Shown here piece after piece: positions 51,465 through 61,107 of a stretch of DNA of 64,000 nucleotides. Under the pieces are notes generated by a model that was given only the letters and a program-made list of their open reading frames with translations, was not told where the DNA came from and made no database searches. The position numbers and the translations under genes are program-made. Position 1 is the first letter of the stretch. Each line of letters begins with the position of its first letter. The stretch spans positions 21,533-85,532 of the forward strand of contig CAZQSU010000001.1 of assembly GCA_964595905.1 (NCBI GenBank), written 5' to 3'. The DNA is from JAFDWI01 sp964595905. GTDB taxonomy: Bacteria > Actinomycetota > Acidimicrobiia > Acidimicrobiales > Iamiaceae.

Positions 51465-53012
51465 TCAGACCGGCGGGACCCCGTGGCGACGGTCGGAGAA
51501 GGCCCGGCGCTTGCCCCGCGCCAGCGCGAAACGGTCGATCAGCTCACGTCGCAGGTCACCCGGCTGCACGACCGCGTCGACGACGAGTTCACTGGCCAGG
51601 CGCAGCAGGTTCACGTCCTCGGCGTAGAGCTCGCGCTGCTCCGCGACGAACGCGGCCCGTTCGGTCTCGTCGTCGATCGCGGCGATCCGGTTGGCGTACA
51701 CGGCGTTCACCGCGGCTTCCGGACCCATCACCGCGATCTGCGCGGTGGGCAACGCCAGCGTCGCCTCGGGCTCGAACGCCGGCCCCGACATCGCGTACAG
51801 GCCGGCGCCGTAGGCCTTGCGCACGACGACACAGATCTTGGGCACGGTCGCCTCCGACACCGCGGAGACCATCTTGGCGCCGTGACGGATGATGCCCTGG
51901 GCCTCGACCTGGGTGCCGATCATGAAGCCCGGGACGTCGGCCAGGAAGATCAGCGGGATGCCGAACGCGTCACAGCACCAGATGAAGCGGGCGGCCTTGT
52001 CGGCGGAATCCACGAACAACACGCCGCCCTTGGCCGCCGGATTGTTCGCGACGATGCCCACCGGGTGGCCGTCGAGGCGGCCGAGCCCACACACCAGTTC
52101 CGGGGCGAACAGCGGCTTGATCTCGAAGAAGCTCATCTCGTCGACCAGGGCGTCGATCACGTCGTGGGTGTCATACCCCGCGGTGTCGCTGGCCGGCACG
52201 AGGTCGTCGGTGAAGTCGCGGGCGGGCGGCGCGGAGACGTAGCAGGGAGGGTCTTCGCGCCAGCGCGACGGGAAGTAGCTGAACCACGCCCGGGCCTGAT
52301 CGATGGCGTCGGCGTCGTCGTCGGCCAGGTTGTCGCCACACCCCGACACGGTCGCGTGCAGCCGGGCGCCGCCCATCTCCTCCAGCGTCGTCTTCTCGCC
52401 GATGACCATCTCGGCCATGCGGGGCGAACCCAGGTACATCGACGCGTTCCCCTCGACCATGATGACGATGTCGCAGAAGCTCGGGATGTACGCGCCGCCC
52501 GCCGCGGAGGGGCCGAACAGGCAGCAGATCTGGGGAACCCGGCCCGACAACTTCACCTGGTTGTAGAAGATGTGGCCGGCGCCGCGTCGCCCCGGGAACA
52601 GCTGCACCTGATCGGTGATCCGCGCCCCGGCCGAATCGATCAGCCAGAAGATCGGCAGGTCGTGTCCGAGCGCGTATTCGGTGGCCCGGACCATCTTCTC
52701 CACCGTTCTGGCGCCCCACGAACCGGCCTTGACCGTCGGGTCGTTCGCCACGACCACCGCAGGTCGCCCGTCGACGCGCCCCACGCCGGTGACCACGCCG
52801 TCGGCGGGCAGATCGACCGCGGCGGCGTTCGCGAGCAGCCCGTCCTCGACGAAGGAGCCGGGGTCGCACAACAGCGCGATCCGTTCGCGCACGAACAACT
52901 TGTGCTGTGCGGCCAGCTTCTCGCCGCTTCGGGCCAGGTTGCCCTCGGGCGCACGACGGAGCGCCGCGGAGAGCGGGTCGGTCACGGTGGTCTTGTCGGA
53001 GTCGGCGGTCAT
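51465..53012 (-). CDS. Acyl-CoA carboxylase, carboxyltransferase (beta) subunit
   Basis: A 515-residue biotin-dependent carboxyltransferase with the N- and C-lobes of the crotonase-like fold. FWLIDSAGARITDQ near 119-132, GPSAAGGAYIPSFCDI near 168-183 and the C-lobe DVPGFMIGTQVEAQGIIRHG are diagnostic. It moves carboxyl from biotin carrier to an acyl-CoA, for example propionyl-, acetyl- or methylcrotonyl-CoA. No biotin carboxylase or carrier gene is beside it. TAGTCT (53021-53026) lies 8 nt before the ATG, suggesting leaderless transcription. Confidence 0.85.
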   Translation of the reverse strand: MTADSDKTTVTDPLSAALRRAPEGNLARSGEKLAAQHKLFVRERIALLCDPGSFVEDGLLANAAAVDLPADGVVTGVGRVDGRPAVVVANDPTVKAGSWGARTVEKMVRATEYALGHDLPIFWLIDSAGARITDQVQLFPGRRGAGHIFYNQVKLSGRVPQICCLFGPSAAGGAYIPSFCDIVIMVEGNASMYLGSPRMAEMVIGEKTTLEEMGGARLHATVSGCGDNLADDDADAIDQARAWFSYFPSRWREDPPCYVSAPPARDFTDDLVPASDTAGYDTHDVIDALVDEMSFFEIKPLFAPELVCGLGRLDGHPVGIVANNPAAKGGVLFVDSADKAARFIWCCDAFGIPLIFLADVPGFMIGTQVEAQGIIRHGAKMVSAVSEATVPKICVVVRKAYGAGLYAMSGPAFEPEATLALPTAQIAVMGPEAAVNAVYANRIAAIDDETERAAFVAEQRELYAEDVNLLRLASELVVDAVVQPGDLRRELIDRFALARGKRRAFSDRRHGVPPV

Positions 53013-53067
53013 CGGCCCCGAGACTACGAGATGGGTCGCCGACCGCCGTCGGACGGGCGCCGCGCGT

Positions 53068-54147
53068 TCAGCGGCGACGGACCGCGAGGATGGCCACGTC
53101 GTCGGTGAGCCCGGTCTCCGCGAAGTCCCTCGCGGATTCGAGCAGTGCCTTGCACAACACCCCGGGATCGGCGCCCGGGTCGCGTCGCAGGATGTTCGCG
53201 ACCCGCTCCTCACCGAAGAGGTTCTCGCCGTTGCGGGCCTCCGCGAGCCCGTCGGTGTACATCAACACCAGGTCGTCCTCGTCGAGGGGGATCTCGCGGC
53301 TCGAGTAGGCGCCGTCGGGATCCAACATCAACAGCGGACCGGTGGCGCGCAGCGCACGGACCTCCCGGTCGTGCCAGAGCCACGCTGCCGGGTGCCCGGC
53401 CGAGGCGTACCGCAGCGTCGACGCGGCGGTGTCGAACACGACGACGACGAGCGAGATGAACTCCTCGGCGCGTTCCATCGTGGCGATCTGCCGGTTCAGT
53501 TCCTCGAGCGCCTGCGCCGGGTCGCGGAACTGGCGGAGGAACACCCGCAGCAGGTACTTGGCCTGGAACGCCGTGATCGACGCCTCGATGCCGTGGCCGG
53601 TCACGTCGCCGATGACCGCCGCGACCCGGCTCGGTGCGACCCGGAACACGTCGTAGAAGTCTCCGGCCATCATGCCGGTGCCGGCCTGGTAGACACGGCC
53701 CAGTTCGAACCCGGTCAGATCCGGGAGCTCCTCGGGTGCCAGGCGTGCCGCCCACGCCTTCGGGGCGAGTTGCTCCTGGGTGAGCACCTCGACGGCGCGC
53801 CGTTCGATCGTGAAACGCTCCGCGGACAGGCGCAGGGCGCGCAGGAAGTCCTTGGAGAACGCCAACGACAGTCCGACCGGGATGAGCACGAGCGAGAGCG
53901 CGTAGATCGCGTTCCGGGTCTTCAGTGCCAGCCCGATCCCCGTCGCCACGAGCAGCGCCAGGTACACCGAGGTGGCGTGTACCTCCTTGCGGAACGAGGT
54001 GCGGGCCAGCACCGCCGCGTCGGACTGCGCGCCGTACTCACGCCGCGCGCGGTGCCACGCCCGGCGGTGGGCGAAGGCCGAGCGCGTCCAGAACGTCGTG
54101 GCCACCAGGCAGGCGACCGCGACCACGGACAGGACGATGACTCCCAT
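53068..54147 (-). CDS. Membrane PP2C/SpoIIE-type serine phosphatase
   Basis: A 359-residue protein with N-terminal hydrophobic segments (about 3-22, 56-75 and 78-98) and a C-terminal SpoIIE/PP2C domain starting near 125. VYQAGTGMMAGDFYDVFRVA, VAAVIGDVTGHGIEASITAF and the metal-binding Asp in LVLMYTDGLAEARNGENLFG and TDDVAILAVRR are characteristic. Such enzymes dephosphorylate anti-sigma antagonist proteins. No sigma-factor regulator is adjacent, so its partner is unknown. TACGAT is about 9 nt upstream of the ATG. Confidence 0.85.
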   Translation of the reverse strand: MGVIVLSVVAVACLVATTFWTRSAFAHRRAWHRARREYGAQSDAAVLARTSFRKEVHATSVYLALLVATGIGLALKTRNAIYALSLVLIPVGLSLAFSKDFLRALRLSAERFTIERRAVEVLTQEQLAPKAWAARLAPEELPDLTGFELGRVYQAGTGMMAGDFYDVFRVAPSRVAAVIGDVTGHGIEASITAFQAKYLLRVFLRQFRDPAQALEELNRQIATMERAEEFISLVVVVFDTAASTLRYASAGHPAAWLWHDREVRALRATGPLLMLDPDGAYSSREIPLDEDDLVLMYTDGLAEARNGENLFGEERVANILRRDPGADPGVLCKALLESARDFAETGLTDDVAILAVRRR

Positions 54148-54235
54148 GACCCCCCGATCGTATCCCTCACGGGTCCGAGAACGGGAGGGCACATCGTCCT
54201 GGCGGGCGTCTGTCACCCCGCCCGGGCGCGGTCGT

Positions 54236-55714
54236 TCAGGCGAGCCAGGCGGCCTCGGCACGACCGAGTTCGGTCGAGGGGCCGTGCGACGAGCCGGCGG
54301 CCCAGGTCACGATGTCGGCGAGGATGGCGTGCCAGTTCGCCGTGGCGTCGAGGTCGGCGAACAGGGCGTAGAGCCCCAGGTTGATGCGTTGGATCAACAG
54401 GAAGCTGGGCGGCACGTTGATGTGGCGCTGCACGTCGGCGAAAGGGCCGTCGGTGTCGAACATGCGGCTGACCAGCCCGGCGGCGAACTCGCGGGTGACC
54501 TTCGTGGGTTCGTCCCGCAGGAGGTGTTCGTAGAAGCCCGAGAAGTACTCGTACAACCGGTCGTCGCCGAGTGGCGTGTCGGCCCCGACGATACCGGCCT
54601 CCACGAGCAGCGCGCGGAAGCGGGCGGGGTCGGCCTCGTCGACCATCGTGCGGTGCATCGCCGCGAAGAGGTCGACCTCGTCGGTGGTGAACTCCTTGAC
54701 GAGGCCGTAGTCCAGGAACGCGACCCGTCCGTCGTCGAGGATCAGGTAGTTCCCCGGGTGCGGGTCGCCGTTGAACGATCGCATGCAGTACAGCGAGCGC
54801 ATCACGTAACGGAAGATGGCTTCGGCGACCCGGTCGCGTTCGGTCTGGGGCGCATCGGCGAGATCGGCGAATCGACGGCCCACCAACAGCTCGCTGGTCA
54901 GCACCCGGTCGTTCGACAGCTCGTCGATCACGTCGGGCACGACGATGAAGGGGTGGCCGCGGTACGCGTCGGCGAACCGCTGTTGATTGGCGGCCTCGTG
55001 CACGTAGTCGAGTTCCTCGCCGAGACGGGTCCGCAGCTCGGCGACCAGCGGGGCGACCTCGAGCGCGGGGAACAGCATCCGCAACGCCGCGAAGAGCACG
55101 TCGGTGTGTTCGAGGTCGTCGCGCATCGCTTCGGCGATCCCCGGGTACTGGATCTTCACCGCGACCGCCCGGCCGTCTCGGGTGATCGCCCGGTGCACCT
55201 GGCCGATCGACGCGGCGGCGATCGCCACCGGGTCCCACTCGCTGAACGACTCGGTCACCTCTGCCCCGAGCGCCTCGGTGACGGTCGCGGTGGCCAACTC
55301 GGGCGCCATCGGCGGTGCCGCGGCCTGCAGCGTGGTCAGCGCGTCCCGCATCTCGTCGGGAAGACCGAGGTCGAGGTAGCTCGCCATCTGGCCGAGCTTC
55401 ATCATCACCCCCTTGAGGTTCCCGAGTGTCTCGGTGACCTCCTCGGCGCTGTGCAGCAGGAACGCCTCGTCGAGTCGCTCCCTGCGGGCGGCCGAGGCGA
55501 AGGTGCGTTGCGCCTGGTGGAGGCCGTAGGACACTCCGATCCGCCCCGCGGCGCGCGCCATCTCGCCGGTCCGTCCGGCACGACCGCCCTGGAGCACCGG
55601 CGCCGGCGCCTCGGTCGCGGCGCCGCGGCGACGCCGCCAACGGCGGACGGCGAGCAGCGTCGCACTCCCGATCGCCGCGCCGGTTCCGACCAGTGCTCCG
55701 GCCCGTCGTCTCAT
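54236..55714 (-). CDS. ABC1/UbiB atypical kinase-like protein
   Basis: A 492-residue membrane-linked atypical kinase. The N-terminal 20-30 residues include a hydrophobic stretch. Family motifs are KLGQM near 104-108 (KxGQ), AAASIGQVHRA, VAVKIQYPG with the ATP lysine, ADP-binding DPHPGNYLIL and FLDYGLVKEF. UbiB-like proteins support quinone or other lipid biosynthesis, though actinobacteria may use menaquinone. The ATG overlaps the der stop (ATGA). Confidence 0.82.
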   Translation of the reverse strand: MRRRAGALVGTGAAIGSATLLAVRRWRRRRGAATEAPAPVLQGGRAGRTGEMARAAGRIGVSYGLHQAQRTFASAARRERLDEAFLLHSAEEVTETLGNLKGVMMKLGQMASYLDLGLPDEMRDALTTLQAAAPPMAPELATATVTEALGAEVTESFSEWDPVAIAAASIGQVHRAITRDGRAVAVKIQYPGIAEAMRDDLEHTDVLFAALRMLFPALEVAPLVAELRTRLGEELDYVHEAANQQRFADAYRGHPFIVVPDVIDELSNDRVLTSELLVGRRFADLADAPQTERDRVAEAIFRYVMRSLYCMRSFNGDPHPGNYLILDDGRVAFLDYGLVKEFTTDEVDLFAAMHRTMVDEADPARFRALLVEAGIVGADTPLGDDRLYEYFSGFYEHLLRDEPTKVTREFAAGLVSRMFDTDGPFADVQRHINVPPSFLLIQRINLGLYALFADLDATANWHAILADIVTWAAGSSHGPSTELGRAEAAWLA

Positions 55715-57099
55715 GTCCGGCGTCGCACCCGCATCTTCACCGGGGTCGATCCGAGCCCGAGTTCGTCGCGCAGGGTGTTCTCCAGGTAGCGCAGGTAGGT
55801 GCGTGGCAGCTCGCGGTTGGTGAACAACGTGAACGTCGGCGGGTCGCTGGCCACCTGGGTGGCGTACAGCACCCGTGCCCCCTGCGGGGCGGGATGGGCC
55901 GATTGGGCCGCGGCCATGATCGCGTTCACCCGCCTGGTCGGGACGCGACTGCGGTACGCGGTCACCACGTCCGCCAACGCGGGGAGCAGCTTGTGCACCC
56001 CTTTGCCCGACAGGGCGCTGATCTTCAACACGACGCTGTCGCCCAGGAACGCCAGACGGCGGCCGACCTGCGCGGTGACGTCCAGGCGCCCTTCCGCGTC
56101 GAGCAATTCCCATTTGTTGAGCACGACGACGATCGGGCAACCGGCGGCGTCGACTCGTTCGGCGAGCCGCTGGTCCTGGTGGGTGATCCCTTCGGTCGCG
56201 TCGATCACCAACAGTGCGATGTCCGCCGCGTCGACCGCGGCGAGCGCCCGGATCGTCGAGAACCGCTCGGTGCCCTGGTCGACCTTGCTGCGCCGGCGCA
56301 TGCCGGCGGTGTCGACGAACCGGATCGGCCCCTCGTCGGTCTCGACCACGGTGTCGATCGCGTCACGTGTGGTGCCGGGAAGGTCGTGGACCACTGCCCG
56401 GTCCTCGCCGATGAGCCGGTTGAAAAGGGTCGACTTGCCGACGTTGGGTCGGCCGACCAGCGCCACGGCGAAGATGCGGGCGGCGTCGTCGTCGCCGGAC
56501 GCCTCACGCAGCGACGCATCGGCGTCGGGCGCGGGGTCGAGGGGCGCCGCCGGCCCGAAACTCGCCTCGAGCTCGGCGACGACCCGGTCCATCAGGTCGC
56601 CGGCGTTGCGGCCGTGGAGCGCACTCACCCCGACCGGCTCACCGAAGCCGAGAGAGAGAAAATCCCAGACCATGCCCTCGTGCAGCGCGTCGTCGACCTT
56701 GTTCGCGACCACCACGACCGGACCGCCCCGTCGACGCAGCAGCTGGGCGATCCGCGCGTCGTCGTCGCCGGGGCCGAGCGTGGCGTCGACGACCAGGAGC
56801 GCCAGGTCGGCGTCGAGGATCGCCCGTTCGGACTGCGCGGAGACCTTGTCGTCGAGAGCGTCGCCGTGGGGCATCCAACCGCCGGTGTCGACCACGACGA
56901 AGGGGTAGCCGTTCCAGTCGCAGGTGACTTCCTTGCGGTCGCGGGTGACCCCGGGCCGGGCCTCGACGATCGCTTCGCGACGACCGATCATCCGGTTCAG
57001 CAACGTCGACTTGCCCACGTTCGGACGGCCGACGATGGCGACGATCGGGAGTCGGCGGTCGGGGGAAGGGTCGCGGGTGGTCATCGGTGGCGTCGGCAT
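55711..57099 (-). CDS. der: GTPase Der (EngA)
   Basis: A 462-residue ribosome-biogenesis GTPase with two tandem GTPase domains. G1 motifs are GRPNVGKSTLLN (about 24-35) and GRPNVGKSTLFN (about 215-226); DTGGW and DTAGMRRRSK are G3 motifs; NKVDD and NKWE are G4. A KH-like C-terminal domain ends in TPVKMRVRRRT. Der helps assemble the 50S subunit. Starts at 57099 or in-frame ATG 57084. Followed by the UbiB-like gene on the same transcript. Confidence 0.96.
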   Translation of the reverse strand: MPTPPMTTRDPSPDRRLPIVAIVGRPNVGKSTLLNRMIGRREAIVEARPGVTRDRKEVTCDWNGYPFVVVDTGGWMPHGDALDDKVSAQSERAILDADLALLVVDATLGPGDDDARIAQLLRRRGGPVVVVANKVDDALHEGMVWDFLSLGFGEPVGVSALHGRNAGDLMDRVVAELEASFGPAAPLDPAPDADASLREASGDDDAARIFAVALVGRPNVGKSTLFNRLIGEDRAVVHDLPGTTRDAIDTVVETDEGPIRFVDTAGMRRRSKVDQGTERFSTIRALAAVDAADIALLVIDATEGITHQDQRLAERVDAAGCPIVVVLNKWELLDAEGRLDVTAQVGRRLAFLGDSVVLKISALSGKGVHKLLPALADVVTAYRSRVPTRRVNAIMAAAQSAHPAPQGARVLYATQVASDPPTFTLFTNRELPRTYLRYLENTLRDELGLGSTPVKMRVRRRT

Positions 57100-57185
57100 C
57101 GCAGCGGAGATTCGCGTGGCGGGACGACCGCCGGTTCGCGAAACGTCAACGCTAGAGGTTCTGCCACCCGGGCCAACGGTCGGGG

Positions 57186-59468
57186 CTACTCCCGGGCGAT
57201 GAGACGGTGCAGATGGGGGTCGTCGAGGTCGGGGCGTTCGAGCGCGTGGCTCTGGATCTCGAGCTCATCGACCGTGCCGTCGAAGCCGAAGGGCACTTCG
57301 TAGGCGTCGCTCAACGGCAGCCCTTCGTCGTGGCCGAGGCGAAGGCCGGCGCCGCCGATCTGCCATCGGAACGGCAGGTCGTCGTCGAGGACGCCCTCGG
57401 CCACGACCTCGTCGTCGACGAACAGGCGCAGTGGCCCGCCCCCGGTTTCCAGGCGGCGGTACTCGAAGGCGATCTCGTGTTCGCCCGCACCGAGCCGATC
57501 GGAGCCCACGAGGTCGTGAGGGTGACCGAACAGGCGGATGTGGGCGCAGGGCCGCCCACCGAGCAGCCAGATGCCCCAGCCACTGTTCCAGTCACCGAGG
57601 GCCGCGACGATCCCCGAGTCGTTCGGTGACGCGCACGCCACGCTCGCCAGGATCGTGAAGCCGGGCCCCATCGGTGGCAGGAAGTCCTCGGCGACCGGTG
57701 ATCCGCCGGGACGGTAGGTCATCGAGAACCCCGGCGGCCACGGGTTCGGCTCCAATGCGACGCTTCTGCCGGTGAAGGTGTCGTCGAGGGGCAGCACCTG
57801 GTTCCTGCCCGCCGCCGTCCACCAGGCCTGCTGCAACTCGGCGAGCTTGTCGGGGTGGTCGGCCGCGAGGTCGTGCACCTCGGCGAAGTCGTCTTCGAGG
57901 TGGTAGAGATGCCAGCGGTCGTCCGCGAAGCGGTGCGATCCGATGACCAGTTCCTGCTCGACGGTCATCTGCGCACCGACGTGGTCGGTCGTGGCCTTCC
58001 AACCGTCCAGGTACATCGCCCGGGAGCCGAGCAGTTCGAAGTACTGGCTGCGACGCGGCGCCGGGGCGGCCGCGTCGTCGAGTGTGTCGAGGATGCTCGC
58101 CCCGTCGAGTGGCCGCTGGTCGACCCCGTCGATCGTGTCGGGGCGGTCCACGCCGGTGGCCTCGAGGATCGTGGGCAGCATGTCGACGGCGTGGCAGAAC
58201 TGGTCGCGGATCCCACCGGTGTGGTCGGGGCCGATGCGGCCCGGCCAGCGCACGATCAGCGGCGTCCGCACCCCACCCAACCAGGTGAAGCGCTTCCACA
58301 GCTTGAACGGGGTGTTGCCCGCCCACGCCCATCCCCACGGGTAGTGCTCATAGGAGCGGGGTCCTCCCAACTCGTCGATCAGGGTCATCGTCTCGGTGAC
58401 GTCGTCGAGGCGGTCGTGGGTGAAACGCAGCTCGTTGAACGATCCGTGCGGTCCGCCTTCGGCGCTGGCCCCGTTGTCGGAGCACAACCACACCAGGGTG
58501 TCGTCGCCGAGACCCATCGAGTCGAGCCCGGCGAGCAGGCGGCCGATCTGCGCGTCGGTGTGGGCCAGGAACCCGGCGTAGACCTCCATCATCCGCGAGA
58601 ACAACCGCCGCCGGTCCGTGTCGAGGTCGGCCCACGGGGTGACCCAGGGCGGTCGGTCGCTCGGTGTGGTGCCCGCGGGCACGATGCCCGAGGCCTGCTG
58701 GCGCTCGACGATCCGGGCGCGCCAGGCGTCCCAGCCGTCGTCGAAGTGGCCACGGAACCGCTCGATCCACTCGGCCGGTGCCTGGTGCGGCGCGTGCTGG
58801 GCGCCGGTCGCGAACCACAACAGGAACGGCTTGCCCGGGGTGGCCTGATGGACGTCGCGGACGAACCCCAACGCCGCGTCGCACAGGTCCTCGGTGAGGT
58901 GGTAGCCGTCGCGCCAGTCGCCCGGCGGCCCGACGAGATGGTTGTCGCTGACCAGCTCGGGCGCGTACTGGTTGGCGTCGCCTGCGAGAAAGCCGTAGTA
59001 CCGCTCGAATCCGAGCCCGAGTGGCCATTGGGTGAACGGACCGGATGCGGAGACCTCCCACCGCGGGGCGAGATGCCACTTGCCCACGGCGAAGGTGGCG
59101 TACCCGGCGTCACGCAGCAACCTCGGCAGCGCCACGGCCGAGCGGGGAATGCGGGCGTCGTACCCGGGAAAGCCGATCGGGACCTCGGGCAGGAAGCCCA
59201 TCCCCACGGCGTGGTGGTTCTGCCCGGTGAGCATCGCCGCCCGGGTCGGCGAGCACATCGCCGTCACGTGGTGGTTGCGGTAACACAGGCCCTTGGCCGC
59301 CAACGACGAGATCGTCGGGGTGGCGATGTCGGACCCGAAGGGTTCGAGCTGTGCGAAACCGACGTCGTCGAGCACGATGACGACCACGTTCGGAGCGCCC
59401 GGGCGGGGTTTCGCTGTCTGGCGGGGCAGGGGCGTCGAGTCGGCGATCGTTGTCGAGATCTGTTGCAC
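57186..59468 (-). CDS. Sulfatase / arylsulfatase family
   Basis: A 760-residue enzyme of the large actinobacterial arylsulfatase type. C72 in the C-x-P-x-R motif (CSPTRAAMLTGQNHH) would be converted to formylglycine. NVVVIVLDDVGFAQLEPFG binds the metal, and HxxK-like GKWHLAPRWE follows. After residue 560 a beta-rich module (DRLGAGEHEIAFEYR; LRLFVDDEVVAEGVL) resembles a LamG-like fold. No signal peptide is visible, so it may be cytoplasmic. GTG at 59468 with GGGAGA upstream is preferred; ATG at 59519 adds 17 residues. Confidence 0.88.
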   Translation of the reverse strand: MQQISTTIADSTPLPRQTAKPRPGAPNVVVIVLDDVGFAQLEPFGSDIATPTISSLAAKGLCYRNHHVTAMCSPTRAAMLTGQNHHAVGMGFLPEVPIGFPGYDARIPRSAVALPRLLRDAGYATFAVGKWHLAPRWEVSASGPFTQWPLGLGFERYYGFLAGDANQYAPELVSDNHLVGPPGDWRDGYHLTEDLCDAALGFVRDVHQATPGKPFLLWFATGAQHAPHQAPAEWIERFRGHFDDGWDAWRARIVERQQASGIVPAGTTPSDRPPWVTPWADLDTDRRRLFSRMMEVYAGFLAHTDAQIGRLLAGLDSMGLGDDTLVWLCSDNGASAEGGPHGSFNELRFTHDRLDDVTETMTLIDELGGPRSYEHYPWGWAWAGNTPFKLWKRFTWLGGVRTPLIVRWPGRIGPDHTGGIRDQFCHAVDMLPTILEATGVDRPDTIDGVDQRPLDGASILDTLDDAAAPAPRRSQYFELLGSRAMYLDGWKATTDHVGAQMTVEQELVIGSHRFADDRWHLYHLEDDFAEVHDLAADHPDKLAELQQAWWTAAGRNQVLPLDDTFTGRSVALEPNPWPPGFSMTYRPGGSPVAEDFLPPMGPGFTILASVACASPNDSGIVAALGDWNSGWGIWLLGGRPCAHIRLFGHPHDLVGSDRLGAGEHEIAFEYRRLETGGGPLRLFVDDEVVAEGVLDDDLPFRWQIGGAGLRLGHDEGLPLSDAYEVPFGFDGTVDELEIQSHALERPDLDDPHLHRLIARE

Positions 59469-59555
59469 GTGGTCTCCCGTCGGCGGCGGTCCGGACCTGC
59501 GATGTGACCGATCCGACATGTTCGGCCATCGGCGGGGCACACTATCCTGCGGTCC

Positions 59556-60596
59556 ATGGACGTCGACCGGGTCTTGCTGGCCGCGCCCCGAGGGTTCTGC
59601 GCGGGGGTCGAGATGGCGATCAAGGCACTGGCCTGGATGGTCGGCGCGTTCGAGCCGCCTGTGTACTGCTACCACCAGATCGTCCACAACGCGATCGTCG
59701 TGAAACGCTTCGAGTCCAAGGGTGTGGTGTTCATCGACGACATCGCGGAGGTCCCGCCCGGTGCACCGGTGATGCTGTCGGCACACGGCTCGGCCCCCGA
59801 GGTCGTCGCCGGCGCGAACGCGCGGGGTGGCTTCGTCGTCGACGCCGTGTGCCCGCTGGTCACCAAGGTCCACCACGAGGTCCGCACCCGCGCGAAGAAG
59901 GACTTCGACATCATCTACATCGCCCACGAGGGGCACGAGGAGGCGATCGGCACCGTCGCCGAGGCGCCCGAGGGACGGATCCACCAGGTCGAGTCGATCG
60001 CCGAGATCGATGCTCTGGAAGACTTCGACGGGCCGGTCGCCCTGCTCACCCAGACCACGCTCAGCCAGCACGACTGGGCGTTGCTCGCCGCGCATGCCCA
60101 CGAACGCTTCCCCGAGATGTGGATGCCGGGACGCAAGGATCTGTGTTTCGCCACGACCAACCGACAGGACGCCCTGATCGAGATGGCGCACCGCTGTGAC
60201 GCGGTGATCGTGATCGGGTCGGAGAACTCGTCGAACACCCGGGCCCTCGCCCGGATCGCCGCCGACGAGGGCTGCGCGCGCGTGTTGCGGGTCAACGGCG
60301 CCGCGGAGTTGCCCGATGATCTCACCGGCACCGTCGGGGTGACCGCAGGTGCATCCGCTCCCGACGAGTTGGTCACCGAGGTGATCGACGTGCTCGCCCC
60401 CCGCGACGGTGTCGAAGAGGTGCACCTGACCGACGAGGACGAGTACTTCCCGCCGCCCAGGAGCCTGCGACCGTTGATCAACGCGGTGTCGACCCTGGCC
60501 GCGTTCGGGCTCGGTACCACCCCGGAGCAGGGGCCCCGAGCGGACGACCGGCGGATGAGCGCCAGCCGGGTCCTGGCCGGCCTCACCGAACGCTGA
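59556..60596 (+). CDS. ispH: 4-hydroxy-3-methylbut-2-enyl diphosphate reductase
   Basis: A 346-residue [4Fe-4S] enzyme performing the last step of the MEP isoprenoid pathway, making IPP and DMAPP. The cluster cysteines are C15 (APRGFCAGVEMAI), C98 (VDAVCPLVTKVH) and C196 (KDLCFATTNR). E in the TTNRQ-adjacent region and HGSAPEV are conserved. TATCCT (59543-59548) lies 7 nt before the ATG, a leaderless promoter that points away from the sulfatase gene, with divergent starts about 90 nt apart. Confidence 0.95.
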   Translation: MDVDRVLLAAPRGFCAGVEMAIKALAWMVGAFEPPVYCYHQIVHNAIVVKRFESKGVVFIDDIAEVPPGAPVMLSAHGSAPEVVAGANARGGFVVDAVCPLVTKVHHEVRTRAKKDFDIIYIAHEGHEEAIGTVAEAPEGRIHQVESIAEIDALEDFDGPVALLTQTTLSQHDWALLAAHAHERFPEMWMPGRKDLCFATTNRQDALIEMAHRCDAVIVIGSENSSNTRALARIAADEGCARVLRVNGAAELPDDLTGTVGVTAGASAPDELVTEVIDVLAPRDGVEEVHLTDEDEYFPPPRSLRPLINAVSTLAAFGLGTTPEQGPRADDRRMSASRVLAGLTER

Positions 60597-60639
60597 TCGA
60601 CCCGGCACCACCGACTTCGACGACCGACGACGGCACGCA

Positions 60640-61047
60640 ATGGAACCGGTTGACTGGAACACCGCCCGACTGTTCGTCCATATCATCGCGGCGACGATCT
60701 GGGTCGGTGGCCAGCTCACCCTCGCCGGCCTCGTCCCCGGGGCGCGCCAGATCGACCCGTCCCTTCCCAAGACCCTCGCCCGCCGCTTCAACCGGCTCGC
60801 GTGGCCCGCGTTCGCGGTGCTCATCGCCACGGGGGTGTGGAACATCGCGGCGACCCGGGGATTCCACTCCGGCGACACGGCCTGGCGGACCACCCTCGTC
60901 GTCAAGGTCGTCGTGGTGGGACTCTCCGGCGTGTCGGCGTTCGCCCACCAGCGATCGAAGTCCACGGCCGGCCTCGCCGTCTGGGGCACGCTCACGTCAC
61001 TGTCGGCGATCGGGGCACTGTGGCTGGGCGTGATGCTGAACACCTGA
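60640..61047 (+). CDS. CopD-like membrane protein
   Basis: A 135-residue protein with four predicted membrane helices. The first, HIIAATIWVGGQLTLAGLV, has the His followed by WVGG that is typical of the CopD superfamily; the second (WPAFAVLIATGVWNIAA), third and fourth follow. A conserved His or cofactor-binding role in heme or copper handling is possible but not proven. It lies 43 nt after ispH and before fbiC, which starts from its own leaderless promoter. Confidence 0.7.
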   Translation: MEPVDWNTARLFVHIIAATIWVGGQLTLAGLVPGARQIDPSLPKTLARRFNRLAWPAFAVLIATGVWNIAATRGFHSGDTAWRTTLVVKVVVVGLSGVSAFAHQRSKSTAGLAVWGTLTSLSAIGALWLGVMLNT

Positions 61048-61107
61048 GATGATCGAGCGGCCGAGGCGCTGACGTCTCCGCCGATCGTGGCGGTAGGGTC
61101 CAGGTTC

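Noticed and set aside
58669..58682. GTGCCCGCGGGCAC inside the sulfatase as a regulatory site
   Set aside because: It encodes PAGT in frame and is isolated, so a coding coincidence is more likely than a binding site.
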